Positions 44,303-55,325 of a stretch of DNA of 64,000 nucleotides are shown here, piece by piece. The notes below the pieces were generated by a model that had not been told where the DNA came from, ran no database searches, and was given only the letters and a program-made list of their open reading frames with translations. Every line of letters starts with the position of its first letter. Within the stretch, counting starts at the first letter, position 1. The stretch is from Moniliella sp. 'wahieum' (Eukaryota > Basidiomycota > Moniliellomycetes > Moniliellales > Moniliellaceae). Both the position numbers and the translations under genes were made by a program. The DNA lies in contig RSEE01000010.1 of the NCBI GenBank assembly GCA_003971905.1, forward strand, positions 372,001-436,000, written 5' to 3'.

Positions 44303-45557
44303 ATGAACGGGGGGCCAGAAGCGGAAGCGGGGTTGGCATTCTCGGAGTTGCATGACCCTCCACCCTCTTCGTTCGGGTCAGATCGCCATTCCACTAACAT
44401 TGGGTCCATGGAGCAAGATCGAGGGGAAGGTGGATATCATCCTCCGCATCCCCGTAATTCCCCCTACCTTCCTCCCGAAACCATCCTATCAAAACGTGGA
44501 TCTACTCAACTCGACTCCAACGACTCGTTCCCAGGTCTCTGTCATATCCGCACCTGTCGGAGCGGACCCTGCCTCGCGCAGTGCAAACCATTCTGCAGTT
44601 ACCATTCCGGCGCAACAATCTCTGCGATGTCCGTCCGTCGTCTCACATCCTTCCGAGCCATTCTCTGTTGGGGGGTTCGTCCTTCTGTTGCTGCTGTTCC
44701 TGCCTCAGTTGCGGAACACTCGACCGATTCGTCCTTCCGCACCCGATCTTCCGTTTCTCCTAGTCTTCGAGTATCGGAGGAGGGTCTGTCGAACACGCCC
44801 CAGAGCACGCCCCCAGAGTATCCGACACTTACGACATCTTGGTTAAAACCTGCTGCGGATGCACAGGCTGCAGTAGCAGGACCGAGAATGAGCCCAGACG
44901 ACGATGCGATGATGGACCACGCCATGGCCCTCTACCCTAATGTGCGAAAAGTTATGCGTCCTCGGTTGCTCAAGCCGTGTCCCATCCGTGGGTTTTCTGC
45001 CACAGAGGCCGACCTGGTGGGATGACGAATTGGACCATATTCGGTCCCAACAGAACCCCGTTTGTCGCGCGAATCCGACTCACGGGCTTCGACCACATCC
45101 CATGACACGCTCCTTCCAGGTCCCAACCCTGACAGCACAACCACTGCCACCAGCACCTCAATCGGACGGGCGCTCCTGCGCACGACCTTCCCGCACTCTC
45201 CAAACAGCACCATACCATCGCACCTCCTTGCACAACCATCCCTCTCATTCTCCCGTTATATTGCCTCCACGCCATCAACACAACCTATCTGATTGGGGTC
45301 ATGAAGATATGCTGAACCTTGCTTCCGCCATGCCGCTTACTCTCCCCACCTTTCGCCCTGAAGACTTTCGCAGCCCGCGCGCACGGGCCCGGGAGCGCCC
45401 ACCACTGCAGCTTTACCCCAAGGAGAGTACGCCCACAATTACCCGTCATAGGCCCTCTGGCTGGCTGGCAGAGAGAACCAAGTTGAATCACACCCAGTCC
45501 ACACCCCAGCTTGGCCAGTATCCTCGGCACGCCCTATCTGCTGACGTGTACCGTTGA
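44303..45557 (+). CDS. Unrecognised Ser/Thr/Pro-rich protein (frame broken)
   Basis: Protein-like composition moves between all three plus frames with no stop-free single frame: MNGGPEAEAG at 44303, then PVGADPASRSANHS, SEEGLSNTPQSTPPEYPTL, MSPDDDAMMDHAMALYPNVRKV near 44890, SRESDSRASTTSHDTLLPG near 45064, and a C-terminal basic part RPEDFRSPRARARERP to the stop at 45555. By analogy with neighbours this looks like one gene with several indels. No domain recognised; likely disordered. It begins only about 60 bases after the peroxiredoxin stop, so it could also include the 3' region of that gene. Confidence 0.4.
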
Positions 45558-46455
45558 CCACATTGGCCCCTCTACCCCTTCTCACATTCCCACCCATCTC
45601 CGCATAACGCTTGTGTATCGCCTGTAGACCTGTGGTCCGTGGTCCCAAGCTCCATATTAACCCTTTCTAACTAAATGCCCATTCAATATGCACACTAGCG
45701 ATGATATTTGATCCAACTTTCATCGTATGCAATCAGCCCTACGCCCTCCGCCTCTCCTTTCTGCCCTTTGCTGCCCCATTCACTCGGGAGTCCCTCAGAT
45801 CTACACGACGGAGGAATGGGCCCTGGAACACGACCGACCGCATCTGTACCTGATCCCAGTCCCACGGGAGGGTTGCATCCTGCTGGCAACTCTACAGGAA
45901 CCTATCCACATGGGATGGAGACGCAGGCGAGCATGGATGGATAGGTGGATGGGTGGTAACGGGGGGTGACGCGGCGTGGGATCAACTAAAAGTGGGGCAA
46001 AAGAGAATAAAAACAAAGCCAGCCAAAGGAGTGGCGGCTTGCGGACTCGGCAGAGAGCGCAGAGGTGACGTCACACCGGGCTGGCGGGTGCCGGTGGCCC
46101 GGGCGGGGGGCAGGGGGTGGCAGACGGCGGGGGGCGGCAGGGTGCCGGCGGCTTAATTCCGCACCCGCTCTGGCTTTTCACCCGAGCGCGCTGGCTGAGC
46201 TGGCCGTCCGGGGCAGGTGGGCGAGGCAGCTGCCAGCGCGTCTGCTGGCCCAGAGCCGCGCGATGCGTGAAACGAGGGGCCAGCGTTTAATGCCCGGCAC
46301 TGCAGCGCTGTGCGCCCACACGTCGGCCATGTGGGCCAGCTTCGATCTAGCACGCCGACGCCTGCCGAAGGACGCCGCCCACCCAGCGCTTTTAAGAAGG
46401 CCCCGCCGCCACTGCCACCATCACCGCTCCCCCCATCCCCACCTCTTCCTCCACC
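45558..46455. other. Intergenic upstream of thiolase
   Basis: About 900 bases. GC-rich from 46060 with GGCGGGGGGCAGGGGG runs. Short open frames show no motifs. It presumably holds the thiolase promoter. Confidence 0.45.
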
Positions 46456-47715
46456 ATGTCGCCCATCCCCAAGGAAAGACTGCCATCCTCGCCAAGAACG
46501 ACGACGATGGTGCGTATGCTGCGCGCGTGGAGCCTCTGCTCTTGGTACTGACGTCTTCCTCTCTCCAGTCGTCATCGTCTCGGCCCTGCGCACGGCCATT
46601 ACCCGCGCCAAGAAGGGCGGGCTCGCCCAGGCGTGCCCTGAGGAGATGCTCGGCAACGTTCTCAAGGCTGTCATTGCCCAATCGGGCGTTGACCCCAAGC
46701 TGATCCAGGACGTGGCTGTGGGCAATGTGCTCCCCCCGGCGGCGGTGCCACTGTGGCTCGCATGGCTGTCCTCTGGGCTGGCATCCCGACACGTCGGCTG
46801 TCAACACGATCAACCGCCAGTGCTCGTCCGGTCTGGCTTCCGTTAACCAGATTGCCAACGAGATTTCCATGGGCCAGATCGACATTGGCATTGGCGCCGG
46901 TGTGGAGTCTATGACGCAGAACTACGGCGCTGGCGTGATGCCCGAGAAGATGTCGGACGCGGTTTTGGAGAATGAGCAGGCGAGCGACTGCCTTCTCCCT
47001 ATGGGCATCACGTCGGAGAATGTGGCCAAGAAGTACCATGTCTCGCGCGAGGTGCAAGACGAGTTTGCGGCAAAGAGCCAACAGAAGGCGTTTGCCGCCC
47101 AAAAGGCTGGCAAGTTTGTGTCGGAGATTGTCCCTGTCACCTACGAGGATGACGATGGCAACACGCGCACCATTTCGGCTGATGACGGGATCCGCGAGGG
47201 TGTCACGGCAGAGGGGCTCAAGAAGTTGAAGCCTGCCTTGACAAGAATGGTGCTACCATGCCGGCAATGCGTCGCAGGTGTCGGATGGTGCTGCGGCGGT
47301 GCTCTTGGCCCGCCGGAGTGTTGCCAAGAAACTCGGCTTGCCTATCCTGGGCAAGTTCGTTACTGCGGCTGTCGTTGGCGTGCCCCCCAATGTGATGGGC
47401 ATTGGCCCAGCCTTTGCCATCCCCCGTGTTCTCGAGCTGACCGGCCTCAAGAAGGAGGACATTGACATTTACGAAATCAACGAGGCGTTTGCTTCGCAGG
47501 CCGTGATGAGCATTGACACGATTGGCCTTCCCTACGAAAAGGTGAACCCCAATGGTGGTGCTATTGCTCTGGGCCACCCCTTGGGCGCCACTGGCTCGCG
47601 CCAAATCGCCACTGCCCTGGCTGAGGCTAAGCGCTCGAAGGCCAAGCTGATTGTGACGTCCATGTGCATTGGCACGGGCATGGGCATGGCTTCGGTCATT
47701 GTTTCGGAGCAGTAA
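46456..47715 (+). CDS. POT1: 3-ketoacyl-CoA thiolase (peroxisomal type)
   Basis: Last step of beta-oxidation: thiolytic cleavage of 3-ketoacyl-CoA to acetyl-CoA. Start MSPIPK at 46456, then a 59-nt intron (46510-46568) restoring DDDVVIVSALRTAITRAKKGG. Landmarks: VAVGNVLPPGGGA, the nucleophile in NTINRQCSSGLASVNQIANE, GIGAGVESMTQNYG, CLLPMGITSENVAKKYHVSR, VSDGAAAVLLARRS, GVPPNVMGIGPAFAIPRVLE, IYEINEAFASQA (His/Glu site), GGAIALGHPLGATGSRQ, SMCIGTGMGMASV (second Cys). At least four or five one-base deletions are inferred (near 46478, 46735, 46793, 47240, 47260). No PTS2 nonapeptide is visible in the short N-terminus, and the C-terminus SEQ is not a PTS1, so location is uncertain. Confidence 0.93.
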
Positions 47716-48234
47716 GATACAAAAACGAGGATAAAGCTTGCCATGAACCTTCTATGTACTATTCCTAGTTCTTTTGTGCTGTGTAGAGGAGAGGAAGCGA
47801 AGCGAAATGCGGGATTTGGAAAGAGCGTGTTGGGACAAGGTGATGATAGCTTGGCCTAGACGAACCTTGTGCGGTGCTGGCAGTAGGCCAGTGCACTGGT
47901 CACGCGCCTGCGCCTTCCCTTTGTGATCCTGCATTTGCGTTCCTTCCTGTCTTCTCTCCACGACCGACACCGCTTCCACTGGATACTTCTTTCACCCTTG
48001 CTCGTGATCAGCTCCTTAGCTCTTTCAGTGAGCAGGGGCCATCTGACTGCGACCAGTTGGTCACAGTGCAGCAAATGTAGAGCAGGTAGGCGCGGAACTG
48101 ACTATCTGTCAAGCCCATTGGTGGGAGAAGGTAAGGTAGGAGCAGCGTGTGCGGGGCAGGGCAGGAAAAGAGAACCTGTTTCAGGCCTCAGGGCTGAGGC
48201 TGGGGTTGAAGGTTGAGTAGGCTTGTTGCCTGCA
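47716..48234. other. Convergent intergenic region
   Basis: About 520 bases between the 3' ends of thiolase and pantothenate kinase. No gene seen. It carries a CAGGCCTCAGGGCTGAGGC palindromic word near 48182. Confidence 0.5.
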
Positions 48235-49876
48235 CTAGCTCTTCAGGGTCAGCACGAGATGGGCGAAGGGGCTCCTTTGATCCGGCTTGGCAATCCAAGC
48301 CCCGACAGCGCCCAAGTACCCCTCGTGGGGAGGAATAGGGCCGCTTGGTTCCCTTGGACCAGAAGCGGATGGCGTACGACAAGGTCGAGATGGTGCTCAT
48401 GTGGGCCCGGATGAAGTACCCGCCAAAGTAGATCCGATCCAGCTTATACTTCTCAGCGTTCATGTACCTGTAGTGAAAAATCGTTAAAAACCGCTATCGG
48501 GGGTGAAGGGGGGAGTCAAGTACGTACGCGATCTGCCCAATATTGTTCGAAATGGCGTAGAGCAAAGAAAGACAAATGTCCTCCTGGGCAAACCGACGCC
48601 GCCTCTGTTCAGCCAAGGGCGCAGGAGAGCCCGAAGTCGAGGCAGGCAGAGGCGGTGGGTCTGTTGCTTTGCGGAAGACCTTGCCAAAGGAAGAGGCAAT
48701 CGTGGTCGACTTGAGTCCAAACGCATTGTACCCGACATTGCCATAAATGTCGCCAACCATCATGTCGACGTTGGAATTGTCGCCCTTTTCGGATAGGGCA
48801 AGCATCTCGTCAAAGTCTTGTGCGTCGGTCAAAAGACTAAGCAGGCCCCAAAGGGTTCCTCCCCCTAGTGACGTGCCAGATACTCGCTCAAACTTGCCGT
48901 GGTCATCCACCTTGATGATACTGACGCCAGATCCAATGTTGACAAGCAAGCAGGGCAGTTTGGGCGAAGGGTGCGAGTCAAATACTGGTTTGTACAAGGG
49001 AGGGTTCGCGGACGGACGTGGCAACGGCTCCTGCACGGGAGGAGGCGGATGGGCGCCTGCATCGGCCGCGGCTCCCGACGCAGAGGAGTGTTCTCCCGGG
49101 GGTCGTGGTCGTGGGTGAGGCGCATGGAGAGCGGAGACAAGCTCGTCGGAGTACCAGTAGACTTCATCCGGAATGAGGGTGATGAAGTTCAAGCCCGTGA
49201 TGAGGCAGGCCATCTCGTCCGCCTTGCACACTTCGACACCCAGACGCTGATGGAACACATGCTCGAACTTGTGCGCTCCTCCCCCCGTAGCCATCAGGCG
49301 CACCCGTCCCGCATTTGTTCCACAGGAATACAATGCGCCTGGGCCGAGCGTTCAATCAGTCCATTCAGAAAGGCAATGCACTCGTCAATCTTGTCGGTTT
49401 CGAACTTGAAAGTTCAGCCGCCCTCCCGGCAGAGGGGCGGGTAGGCTTCTTCTTCGCAAGAGGGAGAGATCCATGGAGGCACTGCGGCTTGCTCGATGTC
49501 TCGAGCTCCCACGAGGCGCTTTGTCTTCAGCTACTGCGGTGTCGCCGTCATTGGGCAGATCGGTGCGAGAGGAGACAAGGGCGGCACTGGCTGATGCCAA
49601 GTCAGCCGCGGTGGGCGGAGGGCTCGGCTGACGGCTGCCCGAGGGGGATGAAAGTACTGAGCCGTACGGTGCTTGCGGTGCCGGGACAGATGCAGATGAT
49701 AACGCAGAGGTGGGATCAGGCAGAGGCACATGGCTAGACGAGGAGCGGGGCAAGGTGTGAGTAAAATAGACGACCTTGGCTAAGGACCCCCCCACGTCGA
49801 TCGCAATGTGCGATACATTCTCGACGTGGTACGGGAGGTAGATGTCGCGGCCATCGGGAGGTGGAGAAAGGGACAT
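48235..49876 (-). CDS. CAB1: Pantothenate kinase (eukaryotic type)
   Basis: First step of CoA synthesis. Start MSLSPPPDG at 49876; an upstream in-frame extension with no better start is possible. Landmarks: HIAIDVGGSLAKVVYF (ATP-binding), then a roughly 100-residue Ser/Pro-rich insertion, NFAKFETDKIDECIAFL, LMATGGGAHKFEHVF, ITGLNFITLIPDEVYW, CLLVNIGSGVSIIKV, VSGTSLGGGTLWGLL, VDMMVGDIYG, STTIASSFGKV, ISNNIGQIAYMNAEKYKLDRIYFGG, LSYAIRFWSKGTK, HEGYLGAVGAW. Intron 48468-48527 (60 nt). Frame changes near 49410, 49330 and 48345. A second low-complexity insertion (HPRPRPPGEHSS) lies between catalytic blocks. The stop at 48235 follows repair of the last shift (FAHLVLTLKS). Confidence 0.93.
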
Positions 49877-50951
49877 CTTGGCTGGTGCCCGACGAGGCAG
49901 CCTCGGCCTCGTCCTCCTCTTCCTCCACAATGCGGGCGTCGCGGGTGTCGACGAAAAGGTCAACAGGCGCCGCCGTGGGTGTCTCGAGCGTGCTGGCACG
50001 GCTTCGCATGGCAAGCGTGCAAGCGGTGTGTATGAGGAGAGGGGGCGGGGGATGGGCACGGCCGAAGAAGAGGCGGTGCGCCAGATGGCGTGGTTTGGTG
50101 GGCCAACGTCGCAAGCGAGCTCTCACGGCGAGCACTTAGGCTGGGCCCTGGTAGGCCGGGTGAGCCATGCGGCCGGGGCGCAATTGGAAGCAGCCGGTCG
50201 TGCCCAAGTCCGAGGCCTCGGAAACCCTGTCACGCTCAGCCACAGCTGGCGCATGAGCATGACCGCGTGACCCAGCCTTCAATTTCAGGCCGCCGTTTCA
50301 CTCGCCGCTTGCCGCTGTCCCGCCCCAGTGCGATGCCCTGGGATGTCAAGCGTCGCTTCCCGCGGCCGCGGCGCCGCCTTGAGCATCCCCGTCCGCCCGC
50401 AGCACCATCCCAGAATAATCTTCTTGTTGCTGGCGCTCACGGGCTGGAGCACCCTCATTCCATTGGTTCCAAGGCTCTTGTTGGCCTCATCTCCGAGGGC
50501 AGTTAGCCCAACAACGCCGAAAAAGTTTTGGGCATCCTCGGCGCGCTCTTTGGTGGCCTCGGGGCGGAGATGCCAGCCGCGGGTGTCAGTACTTGGCATG
50601 GCGGACGGAGAGCAGCGCAGCCCAGACGCAGGCCTGCGCAGACAGGCACAGACCCGCATAGAACCCCGGCGCACCCCAGTGTTGTCCGGGACCCTTCCGC
50701 CTCATGTGAATCCCGTCACGTGACGCGTCACTAGCCTCCAAGGCGCTTTTTAGATTTCGCCTCTCGCGGGTTCGACCGGCTCATAATAATTCCGCACCAA
50801 CCACGACGAGGGACGATCCTCCACCTTGTCTGTTTACCCCGTCCACCGTGGCTGCCATCCCGACCGTCCGCATCGCAGCCCGGCCGCAGCTGCGCGCATG
50901 GCCCCGGCACGTGGTGCGCGATGCCGTCCAGCATGACCTCTGCATCGACAG
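49877..50951. promoter_or_regulatory. Divergent region of pantothenate kinase and the PUS fusion gene
   Basis: About 1.07 kb between divergent genes. GC-rich, no supported gene. CACGTGACGCGTCAC near 50716 is a near-palindrome. ATG 50848 opens an Arg-rich peptide (MAAIPTVRIAARPQLRAWP) in another frame that could be a mitochondrial presequence of the downstream gene if an indel separates them. Confidence 0.4.
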
Positions 50952-53900
50952 ATGCCGCCGGTGCTGTCGCCCCCGACGGCCCTGCTGCTCGGCCTCCAGT
51001 TGCGGAAGGTCGTGCCGTACTGGCACGAGTATGCCACCCACGCCAAGGCGCGCTGGATCAGCCGCGAGCTGCTCGAGGTGTATACCAATGAGTTCCGCGA
51101 CCGTACCAGAGAATACTACCTCTGGGCCATCCACAGCGGCGTCTGTACCGTCAATGGTCAAAAGGCGGGTCCCCGACACATTATCCGTGGCAACGACTGC
51201 ATCGTCACCCGCGTGCACCGCCACGAAGCCCCCGTCACTGCTGCCCCGATTCGCGTCCTTTATCGCAATGACGCGGAGGGGCGTCTAGTGGTGGTCAAGC
51301 CTGGATCCATCCCCGTTCACTCGGCCGGGCGATACCACCACTCGACGCTGGTCGAGATGCTTCGGCGCCAGCTTGACTTGCCCAAGATTTATACAGCCAA
51401 CCGTCTGGACCGCCTCACCAGTGGTGTCATGGTTCTCTCTTCTACCCCACACGCAGCCAAGGAGCTTGCCAGCGACTTTGCGCACAATAGGGTGCGCAAG
51501 TTCTACGTGGCCCGTGTCCGAGGCGAGTTCCCTCCCGAGCGCATTGTCTGTGCGCAGCCGATCCTTCCTGTCGATGCCCAGAGCGGTGTCAACATTGTCC
51601 ACCCACTTGGAAAACCGTGCGAGACGATATTTGAGCGAATCGCATACCACGCCTCCACCGATACAAGTGTGGTGCGGTGCCAGCCCATCACTGGACGCAC
51701 GCACCAGATCCGTGTCCATTGCCAGTTTCTCGGACACCCCATTGTCAATGACCCTGTCTATGGGCATCCGATCTCGTCTCAACAACCCGTTCCAACAGGG
51801 GGGGGGAAAGATATCGACCCTTCGGTCGCGCTGCAATCTAGTGGAACTGGATTGACGGGATCAGCCGCTGTCGACGCGGTGATTGCGGCTGCCCAGAAAC
51901 GGCGAGATGGGACGGAGGATTGGGTACGATGGAAAGACGAGGTGACGTTTGGCCGGTTGCTGCAACAGAGCGGGCACGAAATCCCGGCGCATCTCCCAGG
52001 TGTCAATGCTTCATCTGTTATCCCGAGTGATGCGAGCGAGACGCGAGATGAGGTCCTTGCTCAACTAGGGTTTCACAATCAGTCGAAGAACCGGTTTACA
52101 GATCGGATCAAGAATGGCGAGCAGACGGGGTTTTGCCCAGAATGCAAAGTACCCCTTTTGCCTGACCCGGATCCCGAGACTCTGTTCATCTTCCTCCATG
52201 CCTTCAAATACGAAACAGATCAATGGGCCTTCGAGGATACATTCCCTTGGTGGACAAAAGATGATTGGCAGGAACAAATCCTTCGTGCCCGGGAGGCTAG
52301 GCGTAATGCTGCCCAGAATGGGGAAGATCAATCAGTCTATGTCCAAATCCCCCAGGAAGAGCAAGCTCCCGCTTTGCAACGCGACACTATTGGTCAATCG
52401 ACCAAGAACGGCGCCCTTTCCGGCCAGCAGGGCGAAATGGCGCATACCTACCTCGACCCTTTGGCTGCTGCCGACGTCTCAGTTACTCCAACTGAAGAAA
52501 TTGGAGTGTTAAGCCAACTTGGGACAGGACCCGGTTGGACTCGACTTGTCACTCGTCCCGTGCTACGACTCGCTCCTGGGCGTCCTGCCCTCATTCCTTG
52601 TTCCATGGCCCTAGCCTTTTCCGTATTTGAAGGGATGGAAGACGTGGCTGAAACGGATGTGCGTCGTGTGGCAAGCCTACCGAAGCAAGTACTCCGCCGA
52701 CTCCCTCCTTCCTCCATATCAGGGGTGGGACACGATGGCATTCCTTCACTCGGGCCAGGTCGTAGTGTCGGGCGGAGAAGTGGCCACCCTCCTACTGCGT
52801 GCCTGGCTAGACGGAGAGCTCCGGGGCGCTGACCAGGCTCATCTCGTCCTTCATGAAATTGAGCTTTCACGAGTGATGGCACGGGCACTATTAACTGAGC
52901 GCCATTTTGTGGGAACGACGGGGCCCAGTGACGGTAAACGCAAGACCCCATCATCTCCCAAACAGAAGACTATCCCTACCCTCATGGAGATTGTCGGGGG
53001 TGTACACGAGCTGAACATGCAGGATCACCCGCCGCTACTTGGATCGGCACAAATCGAGTCTATTGATGAGGACCTGAGGGCCCTACCAATATCAGAGGGT
53101 GCTCTTCTCCAGAAGATGCGGGACGTATGGACCAGCCCGGAAGCCAAAGCGAGGAGGGATGCCGCCTTGGACGTATGGGCCAATGCTTTTAATGCTCGGG
53201 ATGGGGAGAAAGCGGGAGCGATTGAACCCAAGCCCGATGCAGTACAAGATACTTCATTTAAGCTATCCTTCGACCGTGGAGGATATATGCTTCCCTCGCT
53301 CAAACCGGCGGAAGTAGAGCCGTTTCTGAAAGAGGCCGTGTCGTCCTGGCTCAATGACTCGATCAAGCCTAGCGACCCTCGAATGAACTGTCCGGTCAAC
53401 TTGCACGCCGCTCAAATGACAGTTGCCCTTCGCATGGTCCCCTCTTGGCTCCAGATACCCCCAAAGTGGTCATCCGACCAAACAGACGAGCTTCGCCGTT
53501 TAGCTGCTGACCCCATCACTCAAACCGCATCGGCTTCCCCTCCCCCAGGGTCGATTTTTGCCACGATTCAGCTTCCTTCCCCACAGGACATGCCATTCCG
53601 CCGCGCACTCCCTCTCGACACAGTTGGTGGACAGGTACCTCTCCACCCCCACCGGGCTTCTACACTGTCATCGCTGGTCTGCCTCCCGATTGAGGGGCCA
53701 TCCTCAATCATTGATCCTTGTGCAGGCTGGGGCCAAATTCCCGCGGAGCTGCGCGAGGCTCTGAGAGCTACAAAGACACCAGCACGTCTCTATACTAGCG
53801 ACTTGGATCCTCACGCGGTAGTCATCGCTTCGGATCTGCTATTGCGGACCGGAACAGGTCGGGCCCTTAATCCCAGTATGACAAAGGTGGTAGATGCGAC

Positions 53901-54555
53901 CGACCCTGCGGCACTCCGTTCGTGGCTTGGGCTTCCCCATGACGAAGATGGGGGGTTGATGCAGTTGTAACCGAACTGCCATGGGGTCAGAAAGCAATGA
54001 GCGCCTCCCAATTACGAAAGTTCTACAAGGACTTTCTCCCCTCGCTCTTGCGCATCCTTCGTCCAGGTGGTCGCGCCATTGTGATGACTGTCCAGCATGG
54101 GCTGTTTGACCGAACCCTTATCGACTTCCAACTGACCCAAGCGGGCAAGGAGCCTTTGCCCACTCGCCAGCGGAAATCACGACGTGGCGCACCTCCCTCC
54201 CCCCCGTCGTTCGCCCACGACAAAGTGGACGCTGGAAAAGACATTTCTGGCCTTGCCGCCCTTGGGACACCGCGAGATGGAGCCGTCATGCAGGCTGGTA
54301 GGTGGTGCCGGTCCGGAGTCTGTCTCGGTTCAGTACTCCTCGTCTGAGGCGGATGAGCTCGGGGTGCACGCGATTGGTTACGAGGGATCCCCAGCCCGTG
54401 CTCAGGGCGTGTGGAACGCGGAGCAGCATGGCGGTCATCGCACCGCTCGCTCGGGCTACACGGTGGGAGTGTATGAGCTTCGCCGGGTTCGGCTCGAGGA
54501 CTGCGATGCTGAGAAGCCGTCGAAGCTTGAGAGCACGGCCGAGTCGGAGGCTTGA
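50952..54555 (+). CDS. Fusion: PUS8/PUS9/RIB2-type tRNA pseudouridine synthase + THUMP-type methyltransferase
   Basis: N-terminal half: RluA-family synthase of the PUS9/RIB2 type, which makes pseudouridine 32 in tRNA. LRKVVPYWHEYATHAKARW, IHRHEAPVT-equivalent VHRHEAPVT, KPGSIPVHSAGRYH, catalytic Asp in ANRLDRLTSGVMV, YVARVRGEFP, GRTHQIRVHCQFLGHPIVND, and the zinc-like CPECKVPLLPDPDPETLFIFLHAFKY end block. Without a stop the same frame continues into ALAFSVFEGMEDVAETDVRRV, the start of a THUMPD2/THUMPD3-like protein, then a conserved middle, HRASTLSSLVCL, SAM motif I IDPCAGWGQIPAEL, motif II TSDLDPHAVV, motif IV VVTELPWGQKAM, ILRPGGRAIVMT, and GYTVGVYELRRV near the end. Frame changes near 52670, at the G6 run near 53950, and near 54180-54300. 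The stop is placed at 54553. Confidence 0.85.
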
Positions 54556-55325
54556 GCTGCAACATGCAACGTTTTCCCCCTCCGTCATTGTCTGCCCGTG
54601 ATTCGCCGTCTGCCATAGATCGACTTGCCAAATTGGGGACAATACATCGTATTCTTCACAATACATCTATTCATCAGCACTGCGATGTTGCCGTGCAAGT
54701 GTCGGAAATGGTTGAGCACGTACCGTAATAGTAGCATACACACCCAGGAGGCGACTTTATAATCTCATCGCGCCGGATGGGAGAGGGAGACAAGAGATCG
54801 CAAGTGAACATGAAGTATGCGCTCCCATAAGAACTCGCAGTACGGCTCTCTGCTATTAAAGAGGGCACGATGAGCAAAGGAAAACTCGACGGGCCACAAA
54901 ATGAAGTGGGCGAGCTGGAGACTGTGAGATTTTGCAAACATGCCCATCGAAAGCAGAAGAAAAATGGATGGAACGGAAGATGAGTTGTTGGTAATGAAAC
55001 AGACGGTTGATGAATATTAGTAGCTTTTTGATGTGGCCGACAAATCAAGTTGACAATCGTGTCGCCCACATCAGTAGCGTGACTTCCATTTCGGAAGTGG
55101 AAACATGGTTGGGGCAGCGGGATTATATGGCAAAAAGCAACGTGGAGGGTGGGGGGAATCAAGCAAGGTAGGAGAGGGGTGTCTTGCTGATGGCGAAAGG
55201 ATAAGAGTAATAATGAGTAGTTAGCGGACAGAGAGTTGATGAGACTGACGCCTCATCGATCATTGATCATCATCATTTTACGACCGCCATCGACCTCGAT
55301 TGTGCTACACTTCTGCTAAGCAGGG
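54556..55325. other. Convergent intergenic region
   Basis: About 770 bases, AT-richer than surrounding genes, with no gene seen. It contains ATCGATCATTGATCATCATCAT near 55255. Confidence 0.5.

Noticed and set aside
46065..46455. Plus-strand open frame extending the thiolase N-terminus
   Set aside because: The extension is GC-driven (His/Arg/Pro-rich) and lacks any conserved start. The ATG at 46456 in Kozak-like context fits better after a one-base repair.
53950..54000. Programmed ribosomal frameshift in the methyltransferase part
   Set aside because: A G6 run lies at the shift, but shifts occur in nearly all genes here, mostly at homopolymers, so sequencing error is the better explanation.
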